Part shown: in pieces, positions 9,035 through 18,017 of the stretch | Layout: every line of letters starts with the position of its first letter | Numbering within the stretch: the first letter of the stretch is position 1 | Assembly (NCBI GenBank): GCA_963751615.1 | Contig: CAVVVG010000005.1 | Coordinates: forward strand, 310,001-374,000 | Reading direction: 5' to 3' | DNA length: 64,000 bases | DNA from: Palsa-892 sp963751615 | Lineage (GTDB): Bacteria > Pseudomonadota > Alphaproteobacteria > Rhizobiales > Xanthobacteraceae | Program-made: the position numbers and the translations under genes | The notes under the pieces: generated by a model | The model's database searches: none | The model's input: the letters and a program-made list of their open reading frames with translations, nothing else | Told to the model about the DNA's origin: nothing

Positions 9035-10726
9035 CTAACTCAACAATATTACAAGAACCATTCCCCAGATCGTCAGCAACGTGTTCCCAACGGCGTACGT
9101 GACGGTGTAGCCAAGTCCAGGAATTTGACTCTTGGCACGGTCATTGATCATGCCGAGAGAGGCCGTCGTCGTGCGCGCACCTGAGCAGCATCCCAGCACA
9201 ATCGCGTCGTCGAAGCGGAACAGGTATTTCCCCACATACATCGCCAGGATCAGCGGCGCCGTCGTAACAGCCATGCCCCAGAGGAATAGGCCGACGCCAA
9301 GTTGTTGCAGCCCGGCGACAAATCCCGGCCCTGATGAGATGCCGACGACAGCGATGAAAACGTTCAGGCCGACTGAATTCATGAACCAGACGGTAGGCGA
9401 TGGAATCCGTCCGAAAGTTGGCCGCACCGATCGCAACCACCCGAAGAAGAGTCCTGAAACCAAGGCGCCGCCAGAGGTAGACAGCGTGAGCGGCACACTA
9501 CCGACCTTAAACACCAAGGCGCCGAGCAGGGCACCGATCGTGATAGCCGCACCAATGAACGCCACGTCCGCCACGTCGGTGGCGCGGTCGGGAACGCCCA
9601 ACATCTTGGTCGCCGCCGTTAGGTCCTGGGTACGTCCGACGAGGGTAACGATATCGCCCCTCTCTAAATGCGTGTTCGGCAGAATCGGGATGTCGGTCGC
9701 AACCGCTCCCCGGGTGATCTTTCGCAAGAATACGCCACGCACTCCCGGAGATTTTGCCACCTCGGCCAGCGTTTTTCCGTCGACTTCTTTGCTGGTCACG
9801 TAGACATCGACACCTTCAGTAGGCACCGCCAGCAACTCGCGATCATCGATTTCTTCGGCCCCGGCGCCGATCAGGTTCACCAGCACCTCGCGCCGGCCGG
9901 CCACGGCCACAATGTCTCCCGCCTGGATCACGGTGTCTGCCGTCGCATCCATGATCTGGGTGCCACGTCGAATGCGTTGCACGAACACCCGCTGCTCATG
10001 AATTAGCGCCTCGGCTTCTTGCGCCGTCTTGCCCACCGCAAGTCCGCCGTCCTTGACACGGAACGCGCGCAACGCGAATTGGTACCAGGCTGTGCCGGGA
10101 CCACCCAATTCCTTCTTGCCCCCATACTTCTCCTCGTAGCGCTTGCACGCGGCCTCGAGATCGATGCCAAGGAGCGCTGGACCAATCAGCGCAAGAACAA
10201 TCGCGGATCCAACCGTGCCGAATATGTAGGTAACGGCGTAGGCGACCGGCATCGCATCCAGCAGCTTCTTGGTTTCTTCGGGCGACAGACCGAGGCGGTT
10301 GATTGCATCGGTTCCCAGGCCCATCGATGCCGAGATCGTCTGCGAGCCTGCATAGAGCCCCACGGCGGATCCGATATCATAACCGGCCCACTTGGCGCCG
10401 ATATAGGCGGCGCCCAGACAGAACAGGCAGACTACTGCGGCAAACAACGCCTGCGGAATGCCGTCCTGCGCGATGCCGCGTACGAATTGCGGCCCTACTC
10501 CGTAGCCGATGGCGAACAGGAACATCAGGAAAAAGGTTGGCTTCAGCGGGCTCGAAATCGTAATCCCAAGCTGGCCAATGAGCACCGCGGCAATCAGTGT
10601 TGCGGTCACCGCACCCAGGCCAAGGCCCTTGTAGGTAAAGGAGCCGAAGTAGTACCCGAGGGCCAACGACAAGAAGATCGCAATTTCCGGGTAGCTTCGA
10701 AGCGTCTGGACGAACCATTCAATCAT
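9035..10726 (-). CDS. AspT-type aspartate:alanine exchanger family transporter (copy 2)
   Basis: The 563-residue protein has the same layout as copy 1: N-terminal membrane half (IFLSLALGYYFGSFTYKG), two central TrkA-C-like domains (GDIVAVAGRREVLVNLIG), and a C-terminal membrane half with LGCCSGARTTTASLGMINDR. Its ATG overlaps the stop codon of the upstream decarboxylase gene as ATGA, so translation is probably coupled, and AGGTGAG precedes the start. That tight coupling to an Orn/Lys/Arg decarboxylase rather than to AsdA raises the possibility that this copy exchanges a basic amino acid and its amine, although the family is known for aspartate and alanine. The gene for AsdA follows 76 bp downstream. 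Confidence 0.88.
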   Translation of the reverse strand: MIEWFVQTLRSYPEIAIFLSLALGYYFGSFTYKGLGLGAVTATLIAAVLIGQLGITISSPLKPTFFLMFLFAIGYGVGPQFVRGIAQDGIPQALFAAVVCLFCLGAAYIGAKWAGYDIGSAVGLYAGSQTISASMGLGTDAINRLGLSPEETKKLLDAMPVAYAVTYIFGTVGSAIVLALIGPALLGIDLEAACKRYEEKYGGKKELGGPGTAWYQFALRAFRVKDGGLAVGKTAQEAEALIHEQRVFVQRIRRGTQIMDATADTVIQAGDIVAVAGRREVLVNLIGAGAEEIDDRELLAVPTEGVDVYVTSKEVDGKTLAEVAKSPGVRGVFLRKITRGAVATDIPILPNTHLERGDIVTLVGRTQDLTAATKMLGVPDRATDVADVAFIGAAITIGALLGALVFKVGSVPLTLSTSGGALVSGLFFGWLRSVRPTFGRIPSPTVWFMNSVGLNVFIAVVGISSGPGFVAGLQQLGVGLFLWGMAVTTAPLILAMYVGKYLFRFDDAIVLGCCSGARTTTASLGMINDRAKSQIPGLGYTVTYAVGNTLLTIWGMVLVILLS

Positions 10727-13530
10727 GATCTCACCTGTTTTTTCGATGCGACACCGCGGACCTGCCGACGGTCATTTTCGTTGCGAAGGCGTTCACGCTG
10801 TATGTTCGCCGCCGCGTCGGTGCTTTTGGCTAGCGCTTCGGCGCGCACCAGCTTCAATCCCTCGGCGGCATCGTAACCATGGATCTCCTTCACGTCGAGC
10901 TTGCGCATGAAGTCGATCGTTTCCCGCGTGATCACCTGTCCAGGCACCATGATCGGGAAACCCGGGGGGTAGGGAATGACGAAGTTGGCCGAGACGAGAT
11001 CGGGGCCGTCTTTCAGACGCCGGTCGATTTCCGGATCAGCAAGCCGGATATACTCGCACCCAGATGCGTCATAGGCTGCATAGAACCCGCTGCGAATATC
11101 CCCTTCATTGGTTCGCTTGCCCGCGTCTTTTCGGAAGCCTTCGTGGAAATGCGAGAAGTTCGGCAAGTCGGGAACATCGGTCATCAAGCTCTTCACGCGC
11201 GCCTCGAATGTTTTACGCACATTCGGCCCGCCCTGAGCCAGACGCTGATCGATTTCGCTACTGATCTCTACCAGCACGCGGATGAGGTGCGCTACGTCAC
11301 TGCGCGTGTTGTTGATGTTTGACTGCAGCAGGACTGAATTACGTGAAGTCTTGTTGAGCTGGATGTTGTAACGGCTGGCCAGGATTCCCTTGAATTGCGT
11401 ACCGTCGAAGCCGGCGGTTCCACAAACAAGTGTCAGACGGGTTGGGTCGAGACAGAACTCGTCGTCCCGCATACTCTGCAGCCACAGCGCCCAGTTCACT
11501 CCGGGCGCAAGGTAATCAATGAACCCGCTCTGCCGATACTGCGCCGGTACCATTCCATCCGCGCCAAGAACACGAAAATATTTCGAGATCAACGGATGCG
11601 TGGCAACCGCGTGGCGTATCGCCAGCGCCACCTCAATCGCGTTTGCCACTAGGCCGTAGCCTTCCAGCTCCATCTGCCGGCGCGCTACGTCGAGGCTTGC
11701 GATCAGTTGCTGGTTGGGACTGGTGGAGGCGTGGGTGAAAACCGCTTCCTGGAACTGCGCCTCGACGCTGTGGAAGTCCACATCCTTCACCAGCAACATC
11801 GAGCCCTGCCGCAGCGCTGACATCGACTTGTGTGTCGAGTGGGTTTGATACACCCGCAGCCGTACTTGACGCGGATCTGGAATGAGTCGCGTATTCAACA
11901 GCGTTTCTTCGGACGGATTCTCGCCCAGCTCAGTCCGCTGTTTCTCATACAGCGTAACGGATGCCGGATCGTGCAGCCAGGTTTCGATATCAGTTGCCGC
12001 GCCCATTGCGGTACGTGGTCGCAGAAATGGCGAAAATCGCGCAAATCCAAACCACGCCTCGTCCCAAAGGAAGATCAAATCCGGCTTGATCGCCAGACAC
12101 TCTTCCATCACACGTCGCGTGTTATAAATGTGTCCATCGAACGTGCAATTTGTCAGGTCCAACATCTTGACCCGGTTCAATCTATTATCGGCCTTCAGAT
12201 TGAGCAGTGCCTGCTTGATAGCGCGCAGCGGGACCGCGCCATACATCGAGTATTCCGTCATCGGGAATGCCTCGACATAAAGCGGCTGTGCGCCTGCAAT
12301 CACCATCCCGTAGTGATGCGACTTGTGACAATTGCGATCGACGATCGCGATGTCGCCGGGCGCAAGCAGCGCTTGCACCACCATCTTGTTCGATGTCGAG
12401 GTGCCGTTGGTGACCCAAAAGACATGCTCAGCGCCAAAGGCACGCGCAGACTTTTCCTGCGCCTTTTTTATGTTGCCGGTAGGCTCCAACAGACTGTCGA
12501 GCCCCCCGGTAGTTGCACTACTCTCGGCGAGGAACAGCGTGGGGCCGTAAAACTCGCCCATGTCGCGAATCCAATCGGACTTGAACACCGATTTCCCGCG
12601 TGCAATCGGCAGAGCGTGGAATGTTCCAATCGGCCGTTGGGCATACTTCTTGAGGTTGTCAAAGAAGGGTGTGTCGTAGCGATCCTGAACACCCTCAAGA
12701 ATTGCCAGGTGCAATTCGAGCAGCTCCTCCACAGAGTAAAAGATGCGGCGAGCGATGTCCGCCTTGGGATTTCCAGCTAATTCTTCCACCCGCCCGTTGG
12801 ACACCAAATAAATGTCGAGTTCAGGCCGCACTCGCTTCAATAATTGCGCCAACTGCAATGCCGACGTTGCCGACGTGTATTGTTGTTCCAATGATGCTGA
12901 CAGCGTGCGCAGCACGGGCACATCGTGCCGTGACCGAAAGACGAACCCCTCATTGACCACCACGGCAGCGAAATCCGGATTGATCATGGTCGCGCAGAAC
13001 GCGTCTTCGACGCTACCGACGAACACCGGTTCGTAGATGAATGCGTCAAGCGGTCGACGAAGCCGGCGCCACTCCGTGCAAAGAGCTGGCCAGCGCTCCG
13101 CCGGGGCACCCGTGACGATTAACGTTTCGAAATAAGGTCGAATTGACTCGCCGCGACCAAGGGACGGGGGCAGCACGTCCGCTACTGCTCCCTCATTCTC
13201 CTCGTGCAGTTCCCAGTCGCCCGCGTGTCGGCGAAACGATCTGGTAAGCAGAGCTGCGCTAATTCGCTTCACGAGCGCCACAGTGGCACGAGCGTCGTCC
13301 GCGGCGGCGCTGTCGCGCAGTGCCTCCATCAGATGAGGCCCCGGATAGGCGCGGAAATCTTCGGTCGCCGCCATTTCCGCAAGCATAACCTCAAATTTTG
13401 CTCGGCTCTCCGTGCCAGCTGACCAGGCCTGCGCGGTATCCAATAAATTTCGCCAGCGATCAGCGCGCGCGTTGGGGCCAGAAAAAAATTGATCGATCCT
13501 ACCCTCTTGAAGCTTGATTTCTTTCGGCAT
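10723..13530 (-). CDS. Orn/Lys/Arg decarboxylase (biodegradative, PLP-dependent)
   Basis: I place the start at 13530 (MPKEIKLQEG), because GGGAG lies about 8 bp upstream and the open frame before it, to 13854, reads as non-protein sequence and overlaps a FixK-type box. This gives 935 residues. After a large N-terminal wing region (about 1-330), the major PLP domain has FWVTNGTSTSNKMVV, the aspartate motif LIFLWDEAWFGFARF, and the PLP lysine in THSTHKSMSALRQGSML. A C-terminal domain follows with PYPPGFPIMVPGQVIT, a signature of this family. Such enzymes decarboxylate arginine, lysine or ornithine, consuming a proton each turn; the substrate cannot be told by eye. The long N-terminus is unusual relative to the roughly 750-residue enterobacterial forms. 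First gene of the leftward operon. Confidence 0.88.
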   Translation of the reverse strand: MPKEIKLQEGRIDQFFSGPNARADRWRNLLDTAQAWSAGTESRAKFEVMLAEMAATEDFRAYPGPHLMEALRDSAAADDARATVALVKRISAALLTRSFRRHAGDWELHEENEGAVADVLPPSLGRGESIRPYFETLIVTGAPAERWPALCTEWRRLRRPLDAFIYEPVFVGSVEDAFCATMINPDFAAVVVNEGFVFRSRHDVPVLRTLSASLEQQYTSATSALQLAQLLKRVRPELDIYLVSNGRVEELAGNPKADIARRIFYSVEELLELHLAILEGVQDRYDTPFFDNLKKYAQRPIGTFHALPIARGKSVFKSDWIRDMGEFYGPTLFLAESSATTGGLDSLLEPTGNIKKAQEKSARAFGAEHVFWVTNGTSTSNKMVVQALLAPGDIAIVDRNCHKSHHYGMVIAGAQPLYVEAFPMTEYSMYGAVPLRAIKQALLNLKADNRLNRVKMLDLTNCTFDGHIYNTRRVMEECLAIKPDLIFLWDEAWFGFARFSPFLRPRTAMGAATDIETWLHDPASVTLYEKQRTELGENPSEETLLNTRLIPDPRQVRLRVYQTHSTHKSMSALRQGSMLLVKDVDFHSVEAQFQEAVFTHASTSPNQQLIASLDVARRQMELEGYGLVANAIEVALAIRHAVATHPLISKYFRVLGADGMVPAQYRQSGFIDYLAPGVNWALWLQSMRDDEFCLDPTRLTLVCGTAGFDGTQFKGILASRYNIQLNKTSRNSVLLQSNINNTRSDVAHLIRVLVEISSEIDQRLAQGGPNVRKTFEARVKSLMTDVPDLPNFSHFHEGFRKDAGKRTNEGDIRSGFYAAYDASGCEYIRLADPEIDRRLKDGPDLVSANFVIPYPPGFPIMVPGQVITRETIDFMRKLDVKEIHGYDAAEGLKLVRAEALAKSTDAAANIQRERLRNENDRRQVRGVASKKQVRS

Positions 13531-13578
13531 TGTGCGTACTCCCATTACCAATTGGTCGCCGGCCTTCAACATATTGCG

Positions 13579-13592
13579 TTGATTTACATCAA
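13579..13592. promoter_or_regulatory. FixK/FNR-type box upstream of the decarboxylase operon
   Basis: TTGATTTACATCAA matches TTGA-N6-TCAA exactly and is close to the FNR form TTGAT-N4-ATCAA. It ends 49 bp before the decarboxylase start at 13530, suitable for activation of the OKR decarboxylase, AspT, AsdA, AspT operon. The divergent K+ channel start is about 400 bp away, so control of that gene is less likely. Confidence 0.7.
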
Positions 13593-13676
13593 GGCTGCGC
13601 AAAAACTTTCTCGACGAGCAGACGTAGGACCGACGATGATCGGTCCCAATATCGTCAGCGCCACGTTGACCATAGT

Positions 13677-13817
13677 TTATAACACGGTTAAGTTCGGAGG
13701 GGGACTCTGCGCGACTTCGAAGGATCCGCTCACCGCAGCATCGACTGTCATCGCACCGGCAAGCACACCCAACACTAGAATAACGCTGACTAAACCTGCG
13801 CAGACCTGTGACTTTAT
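13677..13817 (-). other. Possible small secreted protein frame without an ATG
   Basis: A 46-codon frame beginning with ATA (IKSQVCAGLVSVILVLGVLA) reads like a lipoprotein or secretion signal followed by a Pro-rich tail ending at 13677. An in-frame stop precedes it, so no upstream ATG exists, and no convincing ribosome-binding site is seen. It may be a decayed gene whose ATG mutated to ATA, or chance. Confidence 0.2.
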
Positions 13818-13988
13818 CAGCTATGGCTCTTCTGAGTTGAACGCCGCAATTCACTGCTGCTTTCCAACTGTAAAGGCGACCGCCCGAACTGGTGTATCTC
13901 AGGCGTCACATCAGACCACCTTGAGTTCTGCCTTCCTCTTGGGCGGGCTACGGCAAAAAAAGGGGCTGCATCACTTGGAGCAATCCGC

Positions 13989-14417
13989 ATGTTACGTCAA
14001 TTTATCGTGGGTGTTGCCATTAGTGCTTGCAACATTGCAATTCATGCATTTGTGACGACGGCCGTAATACGGGTGGCGCGCATCGTGAGTGCTATGACAA
14101 GGTCACGTCAATCGCTTCGATTGATCGCCGTCATGATTGCTACTGTGTCGGTCTTGATGGCCTCGCATCTCGGCGAGGTACTTGTTTGGTCATTGGCTTA
14201 TGCGATCGTTAACGCCGCACCTCCCGGCACTGATCTCGTTTATTTCGCTTTCGTAAATTACACAACGCTCGGCTACGGCGACATAACGCCCGTGGAGCGC
14301 TGGCGCTTGCTTGGGCCAATGACTGCAATGAACGGCGTCCTATTGTTTGGTTGGTCGACCGCAATCATTTTTGAGGTGTTGTGGAGTATGGTCAGTAGAA
14401 GCCAAGAGGAACGCTAA
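13989..14417 (+). CDS. Two-transmembrane potassium channel family protein
   Basis: The 142-residue protein starts at an ATG preceded by GGAG. It has an N-terminal hydrophobic segment, a second segment at about residues 45-75, the selectivity-filter motif TTLGYGDITP at about residues 92-101, and a last membrane helix ending in EVLWSMV. The TxGYGD filter is diagnostic of K+-selective ion channels. No C-terminal RCK or cyclic-nucleotide domain is present, so gating is unknown. It is transcribed away from the decarboxylase operon; K+ flux would balance charge during acid stress, but this link is inference. Confidence 0.85.
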   Translation: MLRQFIVGVAISACNIAIHAFVTTAVIRVARIVSAMTRSRQSLRLIAVMIATVSVLMASHLGEVLVWSLAYAIVNAAPPGTDLVYFAFVNYTTLGYGDITPVERWRLLGPMTAMNGVLLFGWSTAIIFEVLWSMVSRSQEER

Positions 14418-14584
14418 AAGAGAAATAGATATTCCGAGTGATGTCGTGTGCCTGATGGCGACCTACCTGAAGCCCTCCCTTCGAGGTCTTACCATCCGAC
14501 TACTCTTTCACTCGCTCCTCGAGCAATGCGCTATGCAAGTCGCAGACACCCGATGACAGCTCAACATGCTCTGCGCATTTTTTG

Positions 14585-15247
14585 TCACAACTGCATTTCT
14601 ACAATTGTCTTTGGAATTGCAAGTTTTGCTTCGGTTGCAGTTACTACCTGCTCAACAGAAACATTCGGCGCCGTTTCCAAAAGGGTGGCCAGCCCGTCGG
14701 GAAATCCAATCACCGCCATTTCAGTCACGATCAAGTCGATCCTTCTCACCGAGGTCAGCGGTAGCGAGCATTTCTTGACGATCTTCGGTTTACCCTTGGC
14801 TGTGTGTTGCATCGCTACGATCACCCGCTTCGCGCCAGTAACGAGATCCATTGCGCCGCCCATGCCCGGCACCATCTTGCCTGGGATCATCCAGTTGGCG
14901 AGCCGGCCTTGCTCGTCGACCTGAAGGGCGCCCAGCACCGTCATGTCAACGTGACCGCCGCGGATCAGGCCGAAGGACATGGCGCTGTCGAACGTGCTCG
15001 CGCCGGGCAATGCGCTGACCGGTCGCCCTCCGGCGTCGGTGAGCAATCGGTGTGCCATCCCGTCTTCGGGGATCGGCCCGGTACCGATCAGCCCGTTTTC
15101 TGACTGAAACAGCACGCTGATGCCCGGCGGGAGATAATTGGCTACCAGCGTCGGAATACCGATGCCGAGATTGACCAACATCCCCGACCGCAGTTCGCGG
15201 GCAATGCGCTTGGCAATGATGGTTTGAGCGTCCATAGGATTACTCAT
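14585..15247 (-). CDS. atoA: CoA-transferase subunit B (AtoA-like)
   Basis: This is the beta subunit of a family I CoA-transferase. The catalytic glutamate lies in the motif SENGLIGTGP, and GGAMDLVTGAKRVIVAM and PGKMVPGMGG are typical of acetoacetate/acetate (AtoDA) and 3-oxoacid CoA-transferases. I start it at the ATG at 15247, overlapping the stop of subunit A; an ATG at 15235 (MDAQTIIAKR) is also possible. The complex moves CoA between acetoacetate or another short-chain acid and succinyl- or acetyl-CoA. Paired with subunit A and divergent from 3-hydroxybutyrate dehydrogenase, it probably activates acetoacetate from ketone-body or PHB breakdown. Confidence 0.9.
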   Translation of the reverse strand: MSNPMDAQTIIAKRIARELRSGMLVNLGIGIPTLVANYLPPGISVLFQSENGLIGTGPIPEDGMAHRLLTDAGGRPVSALPGASTFDSAMSFGLIRGGHVDMTVLGALQVDEQGRLANWMIPGKMVPGMGGAMDLVTGAKRVIVAMQHTAKGKPKIVKKCSLPLTSVRRIDLIVTEMAVIGFPDGLATLLETAPNVSVEQVVTATEAKLAIPKTIVEMQL

Positions 15248-15887
15248 TGGAGACAAGATAGTCGACGAGCGGACTGGGAGTGGCGACATGATCGGGAGGG
15301 ATGACGCCCACCGGCACGATGTGCTCAGCAACGACGATGACGGTATCGGCGGCCATCGCGATAACTGGATTAAAATTGCGGGCGGTAAGAGCATACGTAA
15401 GATTGCCGGTGTAATCGGCGAGGAACGCCTGCACCAATGCAAAATCGGCACGGATCGCGGTTTCGATTAGATAGTCCTTCCCATCAATATCGATCTTGCG
15501 CTTTCCCTCTTCGACCACCGTGCCGACACCGGTCGGCGTCAGGATGCCGCCGAGCCCGAACCCTCCAGCGCGAATACGCTCGATCAGGGTGCCCTGCGGC
15601 ACCAGATCAACTGCTAGCTTCCCGGCGATCATCTGCTGCTGCGTCTCAGGATTGAGGCCGATATGGCTCGCCACGACGCGGCCGAGTAGCCCTGCGGTGA
15701 CCAGTTTGCCGATCCCTCTTCCGGGCATCGCCGTGTCGTTAGCGATGACGGTGAGGTGACGCTTGCTTTGTCGCACAACCTCGTCGATCAGGCGTTCTGG
15801 CGTGCCGACACTCATGAACCCGCCGATCATCAAGCTTGCGCCATCCGGAATCATCCCGACGGCATCTATAATCGACACGGTTTTCAT
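15240..15887 (-). CDS. atoD: CoA-transferase subunit A (AtoD-like)
   Basis: The 215-residue alpha subunit shows the family glycine motif SLMIGGFMSVGTPERLIDEV near residue 20 and LVPQGTLIERIRAGGFGLGG and TPTGVGTVVEEGK in the middle, which bind CoA. It is close in length to E. coli AtoD (about 220 aa). Its stop codon overlaps the start of subunit B, indicating translational coupling and a heteromeric enzyme. The gene is divergent from the 3-hydroxybutyrate dehydrogenase gene, 114 bp away, sharing a promoter region. Succinyl-CoA:3-ketoacid versus acetate CoA-transferase specificity cannot be decided from sequence alone. Confidence 0.9.
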   Translation of the reverse strand: MKTVSIIDAVGMIPDGASLMIGGFMSVGTPERLIDEVVRQSKRHLTVIANDTAMPGRGIGKLVTAGLLGRVVASHIGLNPETQQQMIAGKLAVDLVPQGTLIERIRAGGFGLGGILTPTGVGTVVEEGKRKIDIDGKDYLIETAIRADFALVQAFLADYTGNLTYALTARNFNPVIAMAADTVIVVAEHIVPVGVIPPDHVATPSPLVDYLVSNE

Positions 15888-16001
15888 AACCGAAAGCTCC
15901 CGTTTCTAATGTGCAGCTTCTTTTTGACAAAGTATAGGACAGCCGCCAGTTCTTCACATTCTTGACTTAAATGGCTAACAGCGCTTCTTGAAAGGGAGAT
16001 T

Positions 16002-16784
16002 ATGATGCGTCTTAAGAATAAGGTTGCAATCATCACTGGTGCGGCGAGCGGAATTGGCAAGGATATCGCGCTCGTCTTTGCGCGCGAGGGCGCTAAGGTA
16101 GCGATCGCCGATCTCGATCAGAAAGCCGCTGATCTCACTGCTAACGAGATCGACGCAACCGGGAATTGCGCTATTGGCGTTGCCATGGATGTCACCAACG
16201 AAGAACAGGTGGACGCCGGCACCGCCAAGGTGATCAACAAATTCGGCGCGTTAGACGTACTCGTAAGCAATGCCGGGATCCAAATCGTCTCGCCCATTGT
16301 CGATTTCGAATTCGCTAAGTGGAAGCGACTTCTTTCAATACATCTCGATGGTGCATTTCTCACAACACGTGCCGCACTCCGCCAAATGTATAAACAAAAG
16401 AGTGGCAGTGTCATCTATATGGGTTCGGTTCATTCGAAGGAGGCCTCGCAGCTCAAGGCGCCCTATGTTGCCGCCAAGCACGGTTTAATCGGACTAGCCC
16501 AGGTGGTGGCTAAGGAAGGTGCCGCACATGGCGTCCGCGCGAACGTGATCTGTCCCGGCTTCGTGCGCACACCACTGGTTGACAAGCAGATCCCTGAACA
16601 AGCAAAGGAACTCGGTATTTCCGAGCAGGATGTTATCGATAAAATTATGCTAAAAGATACCGTGGATCATGAGTTCACTACGGTTGACGATGTGGCTGAG
16701 GCTGCGTTGTTCTTTGCAACATTCAACTCAAACGCGCTCACTGGACAATCGCTCATCGTCAGCCATGGCTGGTTCATGCAGTAA
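16002..16784 (+). CDS. bdhA: 3-hydroxybutyrate dehydrogenase (SDR family)
   Basis: The 260-residue short-chain dehydrogenase has the NAD-binding motif TGAASGIGKDIA at about residue 12, NAG at about 90 and the catalytic Tyr-X3-Lys pair in APYVAAKHGLIGLA. The C-terminal HGWFMQ tail and the segment GISEQDVIDKIMLKDTVDHEFT match 3-hydroxybutyrate dehydrogenases, which interconvert (R)-3-hydroxybutyrate and acetoacetate with NAD. Two adjacent ATG codons (16002 and 16005) follow GGGAGA; either could be used. Together with the divergent CoA-transferase this forms a 3-hydroxybutyrate to acetoacetyl-CoA route, the usual outlet of PHB depolymerisation. Confidence 0.92.
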   Translation: MMRLKNKVAIITGAASGIGKDIALVFAREGAKVAIADLDQKAADLTANEIDATGNCAIGVAMDVTNEEQVDAGTAKVINKFGALDVLVSNAGIQIVSPIVDFEFAKWKRLLSIHLDGAFLTTRAALRQMYKQKSGSVIYMGSVHSKEASQLKAPYVAAKHGLIGLAQVVAKEGAAHGVRANVICPGFVRTPLVDKQIPEQAKELGISEQDVIDKIMLKDTVDHEFTTVDDVAEAALFFATFNSNALTGQSLIVSHGWFMQ

Positions 16785-16834
16785 GAGTCCTTGAAGAAGT
16801 GCGTCGCTTACACACTGAGGAAGGACTTTTTTGA

Positions 16835-16996
16835 ATGCTCAACGCGAAGCCGAGCAAAACGGATTCGCATCGAATAACCAAAAAGCCGCCATTTGAGTGC
16901 ATTGCCCTCGTGCTCCAAGGCGGTGGTGCTCTAGGCGCATATCAGGGCGGTGTTTACCAGGCGCTGGCGGAGGCCCGTTTGCACTTTCGACTTTAG
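16835..16996 (+). pseudogene. Truncated patatin-like phospholipase (N-terminal fragment)
   Basis: The 53-codon frame starts at 16835 and contains the patatin oxyanion-hole motif ALVLQGGGALGAYQGGVYQA. It then breaks at LAEA and stops at 16996, before the serine lipase motif (GxSxG). No continuation was recognised in the following 235 bases in any frame, so most of the gene is gone. The preceding residues (KKPPFECIALVLQGG) look like the usual start of the DUF3734-type patatins of this bacterial group. It is 50 bp downstream of bdhA. Confidence 0.7.
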
Positions 16997-17231
16997 CCGC
17001 AGCGATCGGGTGAAGCACCGATAAATTACGAAGTGGGCAGCAGCTACTACTGGGACCGACGACGCGCGAGCGCGCTGTCCGACGCACGATGATGACCGTG
17101 TAAGTCAGCACCGCGGTCACCAATCCAATGACTTGATAAGTGATGACTACCGCCGCCGTGCAACAGATGGTTTTCCGGATTCAAAAACGATAGCGGATCG
17201 TGGCCTCTCGAGGTTTGGCCAATATCACGCG

Positions 17232-18017
17232 CTAATCGATGATGTGGTAGCCACCATCGACATACAGGGTCTCACCAGTGATGAGGCGCGCTGCATCATG
17301 CGCCAGGAAAGCCGTGGCGACGCCGACATCCTCGATGCTGACAAGGCTGCGGGCGGGAGCCTTTGACTTGGCCTTATCGAGTAAGTTGTCGAACTCGGGA
17401 ATTCCCGAGGCAGCGCGGGTCGCAAGCGGTCCGGGTGAGATGGCGTGAACGCGGATGCCCTTGGGACCAAGTTCCGCTGCCATGTAACGCACCGCACACT
17501 CCAGAGCAGCCTTTGCGACACCCATGATATTGTAATTCTCGATGACCGTCTGGCTGCCGTAATAAGTCATCGTGAAGAGCGTGCCGCCCTTTTTCATCAG
17601 TGGCTCAGCAAGATGAGCCATGCGAATGAACGACCAGCAGGATACGTCCATGGTGGTGAGAAATCCGTCCTGCGGCACATCAACGACTCGCCCACGCAGC
17701 GTGTCTTTGGGAGAGAACGCAATGGAGTGAACGAGGAAATCAATCTGGCCCCACTCCTTTTTGATCCGCTCGAAGACCGCTTCCATCTGTCCTGGTACCT
17801 GGACATCCAGCGGCATTACAATTGATGCGTTGAGTTTACGCGCGAGCGGCTCGACATATTTTTTTGCTTTATCATTGAGATAGGTAACCGCAAGCTCGGC
17901 CCCCAGCGCACGGAAGGCCTTGGCGCAGCCCCAGGCGATCGATTGGTCATTGGCAATGCCGACAATGAGACCCCGTTTGCCCTCAAGCAGCAGCGCCTTC
18001 GCGACGGGAATGGACAT
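17232..18017 (-). CDS. fabI: Enoyl-[acyl-carrier-protein] reductase FabI
   Basis: The 261-residue protein has the unusual FabI nucleotide motif GIANDQSIAWGCAKAF, the active-site pattern YNIMGVAKAALE (Tyr-X6-Lys) and the C-terminal Rossmann segment GETLYVDGGYHIID. FabI reduces the trans-2-enoyl group on ACP with NAD(P)H, the last step of fatty-acid elongation. Most alphaproteobacteria carry their essential FabI elsewhere, so this may be an accessory copy. Its start overlaps the end of the acetate kinase gene by 35 bp, making it the last gene of the DUF3141, pta, ackA, fabI unit. A role in redox balance or membrane adaptation under low oxygen is an inference from this context. Confidence 0.9.
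   Translation of the reverse strand: MSIPVAKALLLEGKRGLIVGIANDQSIAWGCAKAFRALGAELAVTYLNDKAKKYVEPLARKLNASIVMPLDVQVPGQMEAVFERIKKEWGQIDFLVHSIAFSPKDTLRGRVVDVPQDGFLTTMDVSCWSFIRMAHLAEPLMKKGGTLFTMTYYGSQTVIENYNIMGVAKAALECAVRYMAAELGPKGIRVHAISPGPLATRAASGIPEFDNLLDKAKSKAPARSLVSIEDVGVATAFLAHDAARLITGETLYVDGGYHIID

Larger units (their letters stand above)
13531..13988. other. Divergent promoter region between decarboxylase operon and K+ channel
   Basis: The gap holds the FixK-type box at 13579-13592 and a leftward, signal-peptide-like open frame at 13677-13817 that lacks an ATG. I see no other gene. A 188-codon rightward frame crossing this DNA overlaps the decarboxylase start and has no family features. Confidence 0.5.

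Noticed and set aside
11830..12780. Rightward 316-codon frame inside the decarboxylase gene
   Set aside because: Antisense to a family-conserved coding frame; no domain or start signals.
13531..13854. N-terminal extension of the decarboxylase to 13854
   Set aside because: The added residues are not protein-like, overlap a FixK-type box, and a better ribosome-binding site lies before 13530.
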